DNA from: Microtetraspora fusca
GTDB lineage: Bacteria; Actinomycetota; Actinomycetes; Streptosporangiales; Streptosporangiaceae
Reading direction: 5' to 3'
Assembly: GCF_001570365.1 (NCBI RefSeq)
Contig: NZ_BBYK01000047.1
Location: 195,919 to 259,918, forward strand
DNA length: 64,000 nt
Shown: one piece after another, positions 42,167-53,900 of the stretch
Layout: every line of letters starts with the position of its first letter
Position numbering within the stretch: position 1 is the stretch's first letter
The notes under the pieces: model-generated
Told to the model about the DNA's origin: nothing
The model's database searches: none
What the model saw: the letters and a program-made list of their open reading frames with translations, nothing else
Translations under genes and position numbers: made by a program

Positions 42167-44766
42167 ACGTGACGGACATCCAGGCCGCCCTGGACGCGAT
42201 CAGCGATCTGCCGCGCGGCCAGGTCAAGATCGAACGCCTGGAACGACTCGCCGCCGACGCGAGGGCCACGGACGACCGGGCGCTTGAGGGCGAAGTGCTC
42301 CTCGCCTTGATCGAGGCGCAGGAGTGGGGCGGCGAGCGCGACCGTATGCCGATCGCGTTCGGACGGCTCCTGCGGATCCTCGACGACTTCCCGGACCAGC
42401 TCGGCGAGCTGGCCGACATGATCCACTGGCAGCTCAAGTGGATGACCTACAACCTCCTGAGCAGCCCGACCGTCCCGCTGGAGACGACCTACCGCTGGCT
42501 CGACGAGTTGCAGAGCCGCTACCGGCAGCGCGGATACAGTCCCCGCCCGATCCTCGCCCTGCGCTCGTGCCTCGCCGGGGACCTCGGCGACCACAGGGCG
42601 GCGTCCGCCGCGATGGAGGCGTCCATCAGCGCCCCGCGGGACGAGATGGCCGACTGCGACGCCTGCGAGCGCAACGACTGGGGGACGTGGCGGGCCGACA
42701 TGGGCGACGACGCGGGCGCGCTGGAGCACTGGGCCCCGCTGATCGACGGCGAGCGGTCCTGCGCGGAGGAACCGCACCGCGCGCTGGCCAGGGCGCTGCT
42801 CCCCCTGGTGCGTACCGGACGCCTCGACGACGCGCGCGGCGCCTACCTGCGGGGGTACCCCATGGTCCGCCGCGACGCGAACCTGCGTTCGTCCGTGGGG
42901 TACCACATCGAGTTCTGCGCGCTGACGGGCAACGAGGCGCGCGGCCTGGAGATCCTTACCGAGCACGCGTCCTGGCTGAGCGGCCCGCACGGCGACGTCT
43001 CCGAGCAGCTCGGCTTCCTGGGCGGCGCGGTCGTGCTGCTGCGCCGCCTGGCGGCTCTCGGGCACGGCGACCTGCCGGTCGGCGGGCGGAGCCTCGACGA
43101 GCTTCTCGCCCCGCTGGAACGGGAGATCGCCGACGTGTGCGCCCGTTACGACGCCCGCAACGGCAGCACCGTCTTCAGCGAGCGCGTCGCCGCGCGTCTC
43201 GCCCGCGAGCCCCTGCTGGATCGGCTTCCGCTCGGGGCGTCGGCGGTGCTGCCGCGGCCGTCCTCCGTGTCCGTCCCGGTCACCCTGCCGCCCGCGGAGC
43301 CGACCCTCGACGAGCTGGTCGCCGAGGCGCACCGGTTGTCCGCGATCTGGCATCCCCACGCCGACAGAGCGTGGCGGCGGGTGGCGGTGGCGGGCGAGCC
43401 GCTTCCCGACAAGGTGGCCGCGGAGGTCGCGTATGCCGAGGCCAGGGCGCTGGTGGCCGGCGACCTCGCGGCCGCCCACGAGGCGCTGCTCGCGGTCGCC
43501 GGGCGTTTCGCCGCCCTGGACGATCAGGCGGCGGCGCTCCGTGCGCGGGCGGGGGCCGCCCTGGCCGGGTTCCACGCGGGAGATCCGGCCCTCGCCGGAG
43601 AGCTCGCACGGACGGTCAGCGCGGAAGCGGACGACGCGTACGCCGCCGGGAAGCTCACGCCGGACGACTACCTGACCGCGCGCCGGGCCGTACCCGCCAT
43701 CGCGATGGGGGCCCTCGCCGGACGGGACGACCCGCCACGGGCCGAGGTCGAGGCGGTGATCGCCCTCCTGGAGGCCGAGCACGCCCTCGCGCTGAAGCAC
43801 GGCGTGACCCTGCGCGCGGCCGCCTACGAGGACATGCTGGCCCGGGTCCGCTACCAGTCGGGCGACCAGGAAGGGGCACGCGCCCACCTCGTCGCGGCGG
43901 CGACGCGCTATGTCGAGGCCGGGGCGAGCTGGCACGCCGTCGACCCCCTGCACATGCTTGCCGGGGTCACCCTGGACGAGGACCCGAAGGAGGCGGAGGA
44001 GCTCGCGAACCAGGCGATCGAGCACGGCGGCGCCCTCCTCGCGCCCGACCAGACCGCCCAGTTGAGCTCGCTGATCGTCGACGCCGTCTCCCGGCAACCC
44101 GGGCGCGAGCTCGACCTGGTCGGGGCGGCGCTTTCCGCGGCGGCCCGCTGGCAGGGGATCTCCGAAGCCGACACGCTGCACAACACCTTCGCCGCGGCGC
44201 GCGCCTACCACTCCCTCGGCCGCCACGCCGAGGCCGCCGCGCTGTTCGAGGAGGTGATGCCGAAGGTCGAGGTCCCGTACACACCGCCGGTGGTCGCGAT
44301 GACGCGCGCCCAGTTCGGCGAGTGCCTGCGCGAGCTGGGGCGGCATCGCGACGCCGCCGAGCAGTTCGTCGAGGCGGCGCGGCTCGTGCAGGACGACCCC
44401 GAGAACGCGCGCATGCACGCGGAGCTGGCCTGGTCCGCCGCGCTGGCGCTGGAGTACGCCGAGGAGACACCGCAGGCGCTGGCCGCCTACCGGCGGGCGG
44501 CCGAGTTGTGGGGCGATCTCGGCGAGGTGGTGCCGCGCGTACGCTGCCTGCGGTCGGCGGCCTGGCTGATCCATTGGGAGGACGCCCCCGGCGACGGCGG
44601 CGACCCGATCGACCCGAGGGAGCTGCCGGGCCCGGTCGCGATGCGGGCGGTGCTCGCCGAGCTTGAGTCGCTCGCGGAGCAGGACGCCTCCGAGGAGGTC
44701 ATGGCCGAGCTCGCCACGACCCGCGAGCAGCTCGAGTACATGATCCCCGACGGCGAGGACGATTGA
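42163..44766 (+). CDS. Large TPR-like helical-repeat protein coupled to the HSP90 gene
   Basis: 867 residues from a GTG overlapping the HSP90 stop (GTGA). The protein is almost wholly alpha-helical, with TPR-like signatures in its C-terminal half, such as AARAYHSLGRHAEAAALFEE, RAQFGECLRELGRHRDAAEQ and LAAYRRAAELWGDLGE. There is no catalytic motif, signal peptide or membrane segment. The tight coupling suggests a physical partner: TPR co-chaperones dock on HSP90 tails in eukaryotes. It could be a bacterial co-chaperone or client adaptor, which is inferred. Confidence 0.82.
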   Translation: MNVTDIQAALDAISDLPRGQVKIERLERLAADARATDDRALEGEVLLALIEAQEWGGERDRMPIAFGRLLRILDDFPDQLGELADMIHWQLKWMTYNLLSSPTVPLETTYRWLDELQSRYRQRGYSPRPILALRSCLAGDLGDHRAASAAMEASISAPRDEMADCDACERNDWGTWRADMGDDAGALEHWAPLIDGERSCAEEPHRALARALLPLVRTGRLDDARGAYLRGYPMVRRDANLRSSVGYHIEFCALTGNEARGLEILTEHASWLSGPHGDVSEQLGFLGGAVVLLRRLAALGHGDLPVGGRSLDELLAPLEREIADVCARYDARNGSTVFSERVAARLAREPLLDRLPLGASAVLPRPSSVSVPVTLPPAEPTLDELVAEAHRLSAIWHPHADRAWRRVAVAGEPLPDKVAAEVAYAEARALVAGDLAAAHEALLAVAGRFAALDDQAAALRARAGAALAGFHAGDPALAGELARTVSAEADDAYAAGKLTPDDYLTARRAVPAIAMGALAGRDDPPRAEVEAVIALLEAEHALALKHGVTLRAAAYEDMLARVRYQSGDQEGARAHLVAAATRYVEAGASWHAVDPLHMLAGVTLDEDPKEAEELANQAIEHGGALLAPDQTAQLSSLIVDAVSRQPGRELDLVGAALSAAARWQGISEADTLHNTFAAARAYHSLGRHAEAAALFEEVMPKVEVPYTPPVVAMTRAQFGECLRELGRHRDAAEQFVEAARLVQDDPENARMHAELAWSAALALEYAEETPQALAAYRRAAELWGDLGEVVPRVRCLRSAAWLIHWEDAPGDGGDPIDPRELPGPVAMRAVLAELESLAEQDASEEVMAELATTREQLEYMIPDGEDD

Positions 44767-44794
44767 CGCGCTCCCCGGCGTGAATGAGGTTCGG

Positions 44795-44831
44795 CCCGTG
44801 TCTCGGTAGCCGTCACGGCACGAGACACGGG
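44795..44831 (+). terminator. Terminator after the HSP90 / repeat-protein operon
   Basis: CCCGTGTCTCG (44795-44805) pairs perfectly with CGAGACACGGG (44821-44831); the loop itself contains GCCGT/ACGGC. It begins 28 bp after the stop codon. Confidence 0.85.
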
Positions 44832-44923
44832 ACGCGCCGATTATCCCGAAAACGACCGGCGGAGCGGGCACACGCTGCGGTTGGAGTGGTCGCCAAGCCG
44901 TTCACAAGTGGCCCTGATTAGAC

Positions 44924-44960
44924 AGACCCCCTGTATGTCCGCTGTCCGGTATGGGGGTCT
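44924..44960 (+). promoter_or_regulatory. Inverted repeat enclosing the RTX start codon
   Basis: AGACCCCC (44924-44931) is complementary to GGGGGTCT (44953-44960), which begins inside the first codons of the giant RTX gene. In mRNA this 8-bp stem would cover the ATG at 44951. No Shine-Dalgarno sequence is visible, so translation may be structure-controlled. Confidence 0.35.
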
Positions 44961-47900
44961 TGGTGTTAAGACAGCGATTAATAGGCGTGTTATGCGTTCT
45001 CGGGGTGCTGGCGGGACTGGTCACGGGGGTGCCGGAAACCGCCGCAGCGGCCGCGCGGAGGGACGCGGAGACCACCGCGTTCCTCTCCGCGGTCGAGCGC
45101 TTCGCCGGACTCGGCGAGGACCTGGCCGGGGTCGGCCCGATGGGCGAGCGACTGCCCCTCGTGGGCCTGGTCCCCGGAGGCGAGGACGGTCTGGGGCTGG
45201 CGGACCTGTTCCGGGTCGCGATGTACGACCGGCTCAAGGACCTCACCAGCCTTGACGACCTCAAGGACGAGTACGAGATCACCGGGCCGCGCGCGGGCCG
45301 GCTGCTGACGAAGGCGAGCACCGAGGGCGGAACGAGGCGCCTCGACCTGACCCTGGAGGTCGCGCGGAACGTCGCCGACCGGCCGGTCTCCGTCGAGAGC
45401 GCGCAGCCCAAGATCTCGCTGGCCACGTCGGGCGGCGTCGACGTCTCGCTGAAGCTCGGCGCGAAGCTGTCCTTCGGCTACGACCCGGCGACCACCGCCG
45501 TCTGGCTGAGCACGGACTCCACGCTGACGCTCCAGGCGGACGGGCGGCTGGTCGCGGGGGCCAAGCCCTCGGCCGCCTTCGGCATCCTCGGCGTCGACCT
45601 GTCGCCCGGCTCGGCGCTGTCCTTCACGTCCACGTTCACCTCCACGTCCTCCGACCCGAGCGGCGACGGCCGGCTCGACCTGCGCGAGCTGGGCGCGAAA
45701 GGCGCGGCGGCCGGGTTGTTCGCCTTCTCGAAGAAGGGGTCGGCGAACGCGGGGCTGGGGGTCACCGCACAGCCGTTCGCCGGCGCGCCGGTGGCGGGCG
45801 CCACCGCGACGGTGAACGTGAGCTGGCCGGACATCGCGGCCGGCGAGCCGCAGGTGAGCGTGAGCCAGGCCGACCTGGACCGGCTCAGCCGCTTCCAGTC
45901 GCTCACCCCGAAGGACCTGCTCGACGGCCTCGCGCACCTGTCCAACGCGATCACCGCGGTCCAGCGGGCCCGCTGGGACGGCCGGGGCGACGTCGACCTG
46001 CCGTTCATGCGGGGGTCGCTGGCCGACGCGGTCCGCGTCTCCGAGGCGCTCGACAAGTTCGTCACCGACAGCGTCGACCGGAACACCGGGCAGCCCACCT
46101 TCACCTCGATCCAGGACATGTTCGCCGCGCTCGCCAAGGCGCGCGGCCTCCCCGGAGGCGCGATCATCAAGGTCGCCGACGCGGGTTACGACGACACCAC
46201 CAAGAAGATCGTGTTCACGCTGGTCGTCGACCGCACCGTCAACCCCGTGCCCGAGCCGCTCAACCCCGCCGGGCAGAGCAGCAGCGGGTCGGGCGCCGGC
46301 GTCACCTACACGGCCACGACTCTCAAGCACGCCGGCCAGAAGTGGACGCCCGGCCAGTTCGCCGGACGAGTGGTCGCCGCGGGCACGTCGACCGGCGTCG
46401 TGGCGGACAACACCGCCGACACCGTCACCGTGGCCCAGGACGGGTGGCGCGGAGGGGTGCCCGCCGCCGGCACGCCGTACCGGATCGCCGCCGCCGACCC
46501 GATGATCGGCCAGGTCTCCTTCGGCGACGTCTTCGCGTCCCGCTCGGGGCTCGCGCAGGCCAACGCGGCCACCTCGGTGGCCGGCGTGATGCGCGGCTAC
46601 CACGCCGCGGCGACGGTCGTGCTCGACCTCGCCGACGCGGCCACCGGGCAGGCGTGCGCCGCCCGGCCGGACGGCCAGGGGAAGGCCTGTCCCTACAAGC
46701 ACACCAACCCGGACGGCACCTCGACCGTGGTGACCGAGCTGCCCAGACCCGCAGACCGGGTCATGCTGCGCACCGGCCGCGAGCTGTTCGGCGCGAACGT
46801 CTCGGTCCGCAGCTCCGTCGACGTCGACGCCGTCGTCGGCTACCTCGGCGTACGGCTCACCGGAGACCTCTCCATGTCCGCCACCGGGGGCGGCGACCTG
46901 GTGAAGGTCGGCCTCAAGGACGTCGGCGACATCCCGCTGACGCGGCTGTTCGAGCGGCTGGCGAGCGACCCCGGCGCGGTCGTGACGTCCCAGGTGAACG
47001 CCAAGGCGCAGGCCACGCTGACGCTGGGAGTGCCGGGGATGGCGGACTTCTTCGGCGGCAAGGTCACCGGCGACGTGGAGATGCCGGACATCCGCAAGCC
47101 GGACGAGCTGGCTTTCCACGGCTTCGACCGGCTGGGCAAGGTCAAGGACTTCGCGTTCGATCCGGACAACCCCCGCGCGCTGTTCGGCACGCTGATCAAG
47201 TCGCTGGGCGCGCTGGCCGCCTACCTCGAACACGTCCAGGGCAGCGGGCAGGTCGGAAAGGCGATGACGACGAAGCTGCCGCTCCTCGGCCGCTCGGTCT
47301 CCGACCTGGTGGCCGCCGAGGAGATGGGCTCGGGCCCCGGCGTCGTGTACGGCGACGGCGCCTGCGGGAGCGAGAACGGCTTCGTCACCGACCCCTCGCG
47401 CACGTTCACCCAGGCGCACATCGGGCGCGGCGTGATCATCGGCACCCGCCTGATGACCGTCTCGGCCGTCTGCGGCGAGCACACGATGGCGTTCACCGCG
47501 AAGTTCGGCCAGGCACCGCCCGAACCGGGTGCCGCGTACGCGCTGCGCTCGCCGCTCAGGGACGCGATCGACCGGCTGACCGCGGCCCCGCCGGACACGG
47601 TCCAGGCGCTGGTCGCCGAGCTGAACAAGGCGCTGGGCGGCCAGGCCCGCATCGGCTACGGGGGCGGCCGGCTACGCCTCTCCCTGGCGTACGACAAGAA
47701 GGCGGCGCTGAAGGAGCCGCTGCGCTTCTCCTTCGGTGAGCGCAGCCTGGTCGCCGCCTCGGGTTCCGGCACCCTCGACGCGGCGATCGACGGCCAGGTG
47801 CGGCTCGCGTTCGAGGTGGCGCTTCGGCGCGACTTCGACCTCTCCCGCGACCTGCTGATCGACACCGGGTCCAGCGTGGACCTGGAGGCGAAGGCGCAGC

Positions 47901-50900
47901 TCGACGGCGTCGTCAAGGCCGACGTCGGGCCGCTGCCCCTCTCCATCGGCAAGGCGGGCGACGACCCGCTGCAGGCGCGGCTCGACTACGGCGTGGGCCT
48001 CCGGTATGGCGGCGAGTCGGAGCAAGCGGTGCCGGCGGCCGAGTTCTTCTCCGGGCTCGACCTGGCGCTCAACGAGACGAGCGAGCCGGTCGCCTGCGAC
48101 CGCGACCCCCGGCGCGACGAGACCGACCTGGCGCTGTGCGCGGTGCTGCCCGCCTACCTGGCCGGCAATCCGATCACCGCGGACGGCAGGCACTCGCTCG
48201 TCCTGCGGCTGCCCAGAGTGGCCCGGCTCGCCGAGATGTTCGACCTGACCGCGAAGCTGCCCGGTGACATCGACCGGCTGGAACTGCCTTCCTTCGACTT
48301 CTCCACTCTGCCCGCCGGGCTGGAGCTGGACTGGAGCAACCTCGGCGAGGGCATCGACCGCTACCTGGCCGCGCTGGAGACGGGCATGCGCGTCGCCGCG
48401 TACAACGGCAGGCTGCCCCTGGTCGGCCACGACCTCCAGCAGGGCGCCGACTTCATCGGCGCCAAGCGCGCGGAGGTCAAGGCGGCGATGGGCAAGGTGC
48501 CGAGCGACACCGGCAAGAGCCTGCGCGAGTGGTACAACGCCGAGCTGGCTCCCAAGATCGGTTTGGGCGTGGAACCGGTGATCACCTGCGTGCAGGCTCC
48601 CAAGCCCGACAAACCGGAGGCCTGTGACGAGGCCAGGGGCGCCGAGCTGACCGGCATCACGTTCAAGATCAGTGTCGGCAAGGGCGTCGTCGACCCGGCG
48701 AAGGGCTGTGTCGAGGACTGCGCGAGCCTGGAGCGGCGGCTGGACATCGGCATCCCCGGCCTCGCGCTGCGCCAGGGCCCCGGCAAGGGCGTACGGGCCC
48801 AGGTCGGCTGGCGGATCGAGGCGACCGTCGGCCTGGACCGGACCAGCGGCTTCTTCCTGGACGCCACGCCGGACAGCCGGCCGCGGGCCGACATCGGCGT
48901 GAACGTCTCGCTGCCCGAGGAGATCAACGCCAGGCTGGCCATCCTGGACGTCACCCTGAAGAACCGCACGCCGCAGTCGCCCGACCTGTTCACGGGCACC
49001 TTCGGCGTCGGGCTCAAGCCCGTCGGCCGGATCGGGCTGGCGCAGCTCGCCGACGCCGGTGACCTGGTGGAGACCTCGCTGCACGCCAAAACGGCGATCG
49101 ACTGGCGCTTCACCGTGAAACCCGGCTCGCCGATGCTCCCCGGGCTGTTCGGCGACTTCCACCTCGACTGGGATCTCGCCAAGGGAGGCGCCCCCGACCC
49201 GGCGAACCTGTCCATCGCCTTCACGAACGTGAACCTGGAGGCCGGCGACTTCTTCCGTACCGTCCTCGGCCCGGTGGTGACGCAGGTCAAACGGCTCACC
49301 GATCCGGTCCGGCCGGTGGTCGACCAGCTCTACGCGCCGATCCCGGTGCTGTCGGACCTGAGCCGCGCCGCGGGCGGCGGTGACGTCAACCTGATGACGA
49401 TCGCCGAGAAGTACAACACGCTGGGCGGCGGCAAGGCGACCCAGTTCATCGAGCGGGCGGCCGAGATCCTCAAGCTGGTCTCGTCCCTGCCCGACTGCCG
49501 CGGCGAGCTGCACATCCCCCTCGGGGACTTCACCGTGGCCGGGGACCGGGCGCTCACCACCGAGAACTCGCCGGACGTGGCGGACTCCCTGATCAAGGAT
49601 GTGACCCCGAAGACGGACAACCTGTTGGCCGCGCTCGACCAGGGAGCGAGGAGCTGCGCCAAGGCCAAGGCCGCTGCCGACGAGCAGGGGCCGATGACGC
49701 GCTCCAAGAACGCCGGCTTCAGCTTCCCGGTGCTCGACAACGCCGGCCGGTCGATCTTCAGCCTGCTGATGGGCAGGGACGTGGAGCTGGTCGAGTACGA
49801 CTCCGGCCCGCTGCGTCTCGGCTTCACCTACAGCCAGTCCTTCGGTCCGGTCTACGCGCCGCCGCCCGTCATGGTGGTCATCTCCGGCACCGCCGGGGTC
49901 GAGGCGCGGATCAAGGCGGGCTTCGACACGTACGGCATCCGCAAGGCGATCGAGCAGGGCGAGGCCGATCTCCAGATCCTCGACAGCCTCTACCTGAAGA
50001 CCACCGACGAGCGGGGCCGGCCCCTGCCCGCGATCACGCTGTACGGACGGTTGGAGGCCGGGGCGGCGATCGACCTGCTGCTCGTCAGGGCGGGAGTGAG
50101 CGGCGGCATCGCGCTGACCGTCTCGATGCTCTGGGCCGACCCGAACAACGACGGCAAGTTCAGGTTCTACGAGTTCTCCGGCGTCCTGCTGCGCAACCCG
50201 CTGTGCCTGTTCAGCATGGACGGCAAGCTCACGGTCTATCTGAAGGCCTGGGTGGAGATCGGATTCTCGATCTTCAAGAAGCGTTTCGACTGGACCATCG
50301 TCCAGGCCACGCTGCTCGACTTCTCGGCGAAGCCGAAATGCGACGAGGACCCGCCCAAGCTCGCGACCGAGAGCGGCGGCGCGCTGGTGCTGCACATCGG
50401 CCCGATGCGCGGGGCCAGGGGCGGCAGCACGGCCAAGCCGAGCGACGACGCCGAGCAGTGGACGGTCAGCCAGCTCCCCGGCGACGAGGGCTTCGTCGTC
50501 AGCGCGCTCGGCGTGCGCGAGGAGCACCACACAGGCGGCCTCGACCGGGTGCTGGCCGACGGGCGCGGCGCGAAGGGCTCGTTGCGGCTCGTCTTCCAGG
50601 GGTACGCCGACGACTCCGGCACGCCGTACCCGTTCGACCGGAAGGTCGTGGCGTTCGGCGGCGACGGCGACGACGTGATCCTGGCCGGTTCCGGGACCAA
50701 CATCGTGGACGGCGGCCCCGGCAATGACCAGATCACCAGCGCCGACCAGTACGACGAGCGGGGCAAGCGGGTCGCGATCGTGGCCGGCGGTCCCGGCGAC
50801 GACCAGATCACCGTGGGCGGCGCGGGCGGCTGGGTGGCCGGTGACGGCCGCCTGACCCCCGCCACCCGGAAGGTCGGCAAGGTCGAGGTCGCCGACTGGG

Positions 50901-53900
50901 ACGCCGAGGGGCTGCCCGGCGCGCCCGCCGACGGACCGGACGACGGCGACGACCGGATCGCCGCCGGGCTCGGCCGCAACCAGCTGTGGGGCAACGGCGG
51001 GGACGACACCATCGGCGTCGCCTCCGACAGCCCGCTGGCCGCCACCGACCCGTCGCCCCGCTACCGCGCCCAGCCGAGTCTGCTGGTCGGCGGGCCGGGC
51101 CGGGACACTCTCACCGGCGGTTCCGCCGGCGACGAGATCTACACCGGGCCGCGCCAGGAGTTCGGGCCGGACGCCGCCGGACCGGCCGACTCGGGGCCGA
51201 ACTACGTCGACACCGGCGGGGGCGACGACAAGGTGTACGGCGGCCAGGCCGTCGACCTGGTCGCGGGCCGCTCCCGGCCCGGCGAGGTCGTACGGATCCT
51301 CGGAGGCGGCGGCGACGACGTCCTCGCCGGAGGGTACGGCAAGGACGAGATCTTCGGCGGCCCCGGCGACGACTGGGTCATCGCCGAGCCGTCCGACGTC
51401 GGCGAGGCCGAGGGCCGCGACGACTACGGACCGGTCAGGAAGGTGCGGCACCTGCCGCTGCCCGCGGGCGTCGAGCCCTCGGCCAAGCTGCTGGTCGGCG
51501 GCGACGGCGACGACCACATCGTGGGCGGCGACGGCGGCGCGACGATCTTCGGCGACCGGCTGCGGGCCGAGCCGTGCGAGGAGCACGACGGCGACGGCGA
51601 CGGCCGCGACCTCATCCTCGGCGGCGCGGGCAAGGAGACCATCTCGGCCGGTGGCGGAGCCGACCGGGTCGAGGCCGGCGGCGGACAGGACCGGGTCTGC
51701 GGCGAGCGGGGCGACGACGTCCTGTTCGGCGGCGCGGGCGACGACTCGGTCAGCGGCGGCTCGGGCGACGACATCGCGTTCGGCGACGACGGCGCCGACG
51801 AGGTGACCGGCGGCCCCGGCGACGACACCCTGTACGGCGGAGCCCAGGACGACACGGTCGTGGGTGAAGCGGGCGACGACACCGCCTTCGGCGGCTCCGG
51901 CGACGACCTCGTCATCGGCGGCAGCCGTACGGCCGGCAAGGCCGACGGGGGCGACACGCTCTACGGCGACGCCGGGAACGACCGGCTCATCGGCGACAAC
52001 GGCGACGCCACCGGGCCGTTCGACCTGGACGGGACGCCGGAGAAGGCCGGCGGCCCGGACGTGATCCACGGCGGAGCCGGCGACGACACCGCCTTCGGCG
52101 GAATCGGGGACGACGAGGTCCACGGCGACGACGGCGACGACCACCTGGAGGGCGGCAACGGCGCCGACCGGGTGTACGGCGAGGCCGGCGAGGACGAACT
52201 CGTCGGCGGCGGCTCCGGGCCGTACCCGGACGCCGGCGACATGCTGTTCGGCGGCGACGGGCCCGACGTGATCGCCGGTGACAACGCGATCCTGAGCACG
52301 TCCGGCGCGGCGACCCCGGTCGCCGTACGGACCGGCCAGGTCCACACGCACCGGGTCGAGCTGCTCGCGGGCGGCTCCGGCGCCGACGTCGCCGACGGCG
52401 GCGCCGGGAACGACGCGATCTTCGGGCAGGGCGGCCCCGACCGGCTGCGCGGCCAGGACGGCGACGACTACGTCGAGGGCGGCCCGGGCGTGGACTGGGT
52501 CGAGGGCGACCGGGGCGACGACGACCTGGTGGGCGGCTCGCACGTCGCGGCCGACTCCACCGATGACGGGGCCGACGACGCGCTGTTCGGCGGCCCCGGC
52601 GACGACGTCGTCCTCGGCGACAACGCCCTGGTGACGCTCGCGGGCGAGCCCGCCCGGGTGACGATCCGTCTGGGTTCGGCCGGCAAGCCGATGACTCCGC
52701 GGGCGGTCACGCTCCTGGGCGGCGGCTCCGGCGACGACCGCATCTCCGGCGGCTCGGGTGTCGACGTGCTGTGGGGGCAGGACGGCGACGACTACATCTC
52801 CGGCGGCGCTGACGGAGACTACGTCGAGGGCGGCGGCGGCGCGGACCAGATCCGCGGCGACCTCCCGCTGTCGGCCGAGTCCACCCAGACCACGTCGAAG
52901 CCGCTCGACGACCCCGGGTGGAAGGGGGTCGCGAGCGAGCCCGCGGAGCTGGAGGGTGACGACACCACCCCCGGCCAGGACGACCTGATCGGCGGCTCGG
53001 CCCGGCCGGGCGCGGCCGACGGGGGCGACGCGATCGAGGGTGGCGGCGGAGCCGACATGCTGCTCGGCGACAACGGCTCGCTCGTCCGCACGCTCACGGC
53101 GAGCGGCGAGCGCGTCTACACCGAGCGCTACCCGGCCGGGCAGGTACCCGCCGACGCGACGCGGAGCCGTACGCACGACCCGGCGCTGCCCGGCGACTCC
53201 ACCAGGTTCTGCACGGAGGCCCAGCCGACGTGCGAGCCGGAGGGCGCCTTCGGCGACGACCGCCTGTACGGCGACGCGGGCGACGACGGCCTGTGGGGGC
53301 AGGACGGCGACGACCGGCTCTACGGCGGCCCCGGCGACGACGACATGTTCGGCGAGCTGGGCGACGACGAGATGTACGGCGGCGAGGGCGAGGACGCCAT
53401 GCTCGGCGACCGCGGCGGCGTGGTGAACGAGCGGATCGACGCCGGGGACGCGCAGCGGCTCGGCTTCACGGTCAGCCTCAACGCCCCGCCGAAGGAGACC
53501 TACCGCGGATTCCCGCTCGGCTCCTACGACCGCCGTACCGACCTGCTGCACGACGCGGACGGCGACGCCTGGGTGAGCGCGGCCATGCCGCACGACGGCT
53601 TCGCCGCGGGCGGCGACGACCGCATGCGCGGCGGACCGGGACGCGACAGCATGCACGGCGGCGCCGGCGACGACCTGATCAACGGCGACAGCGGCGGCGA
53701 CGAGGTCTTCGGCGACGACGGCGACGACGTCATCTGGGGCGGCAAGGGGTGTGACCCCGTCCTGGACGCGGCGACCGCCGACTGCCTCAGCGGCGGCGCG
53801 TTCGACCCGGCCGCCCGGGGCACCGGGGACCGGTTCGTCGATCACCTCTTCGGCGGCGCGGGGGCCGACCTGCTCGACTACAACCCGCGCGGCTCCTACC

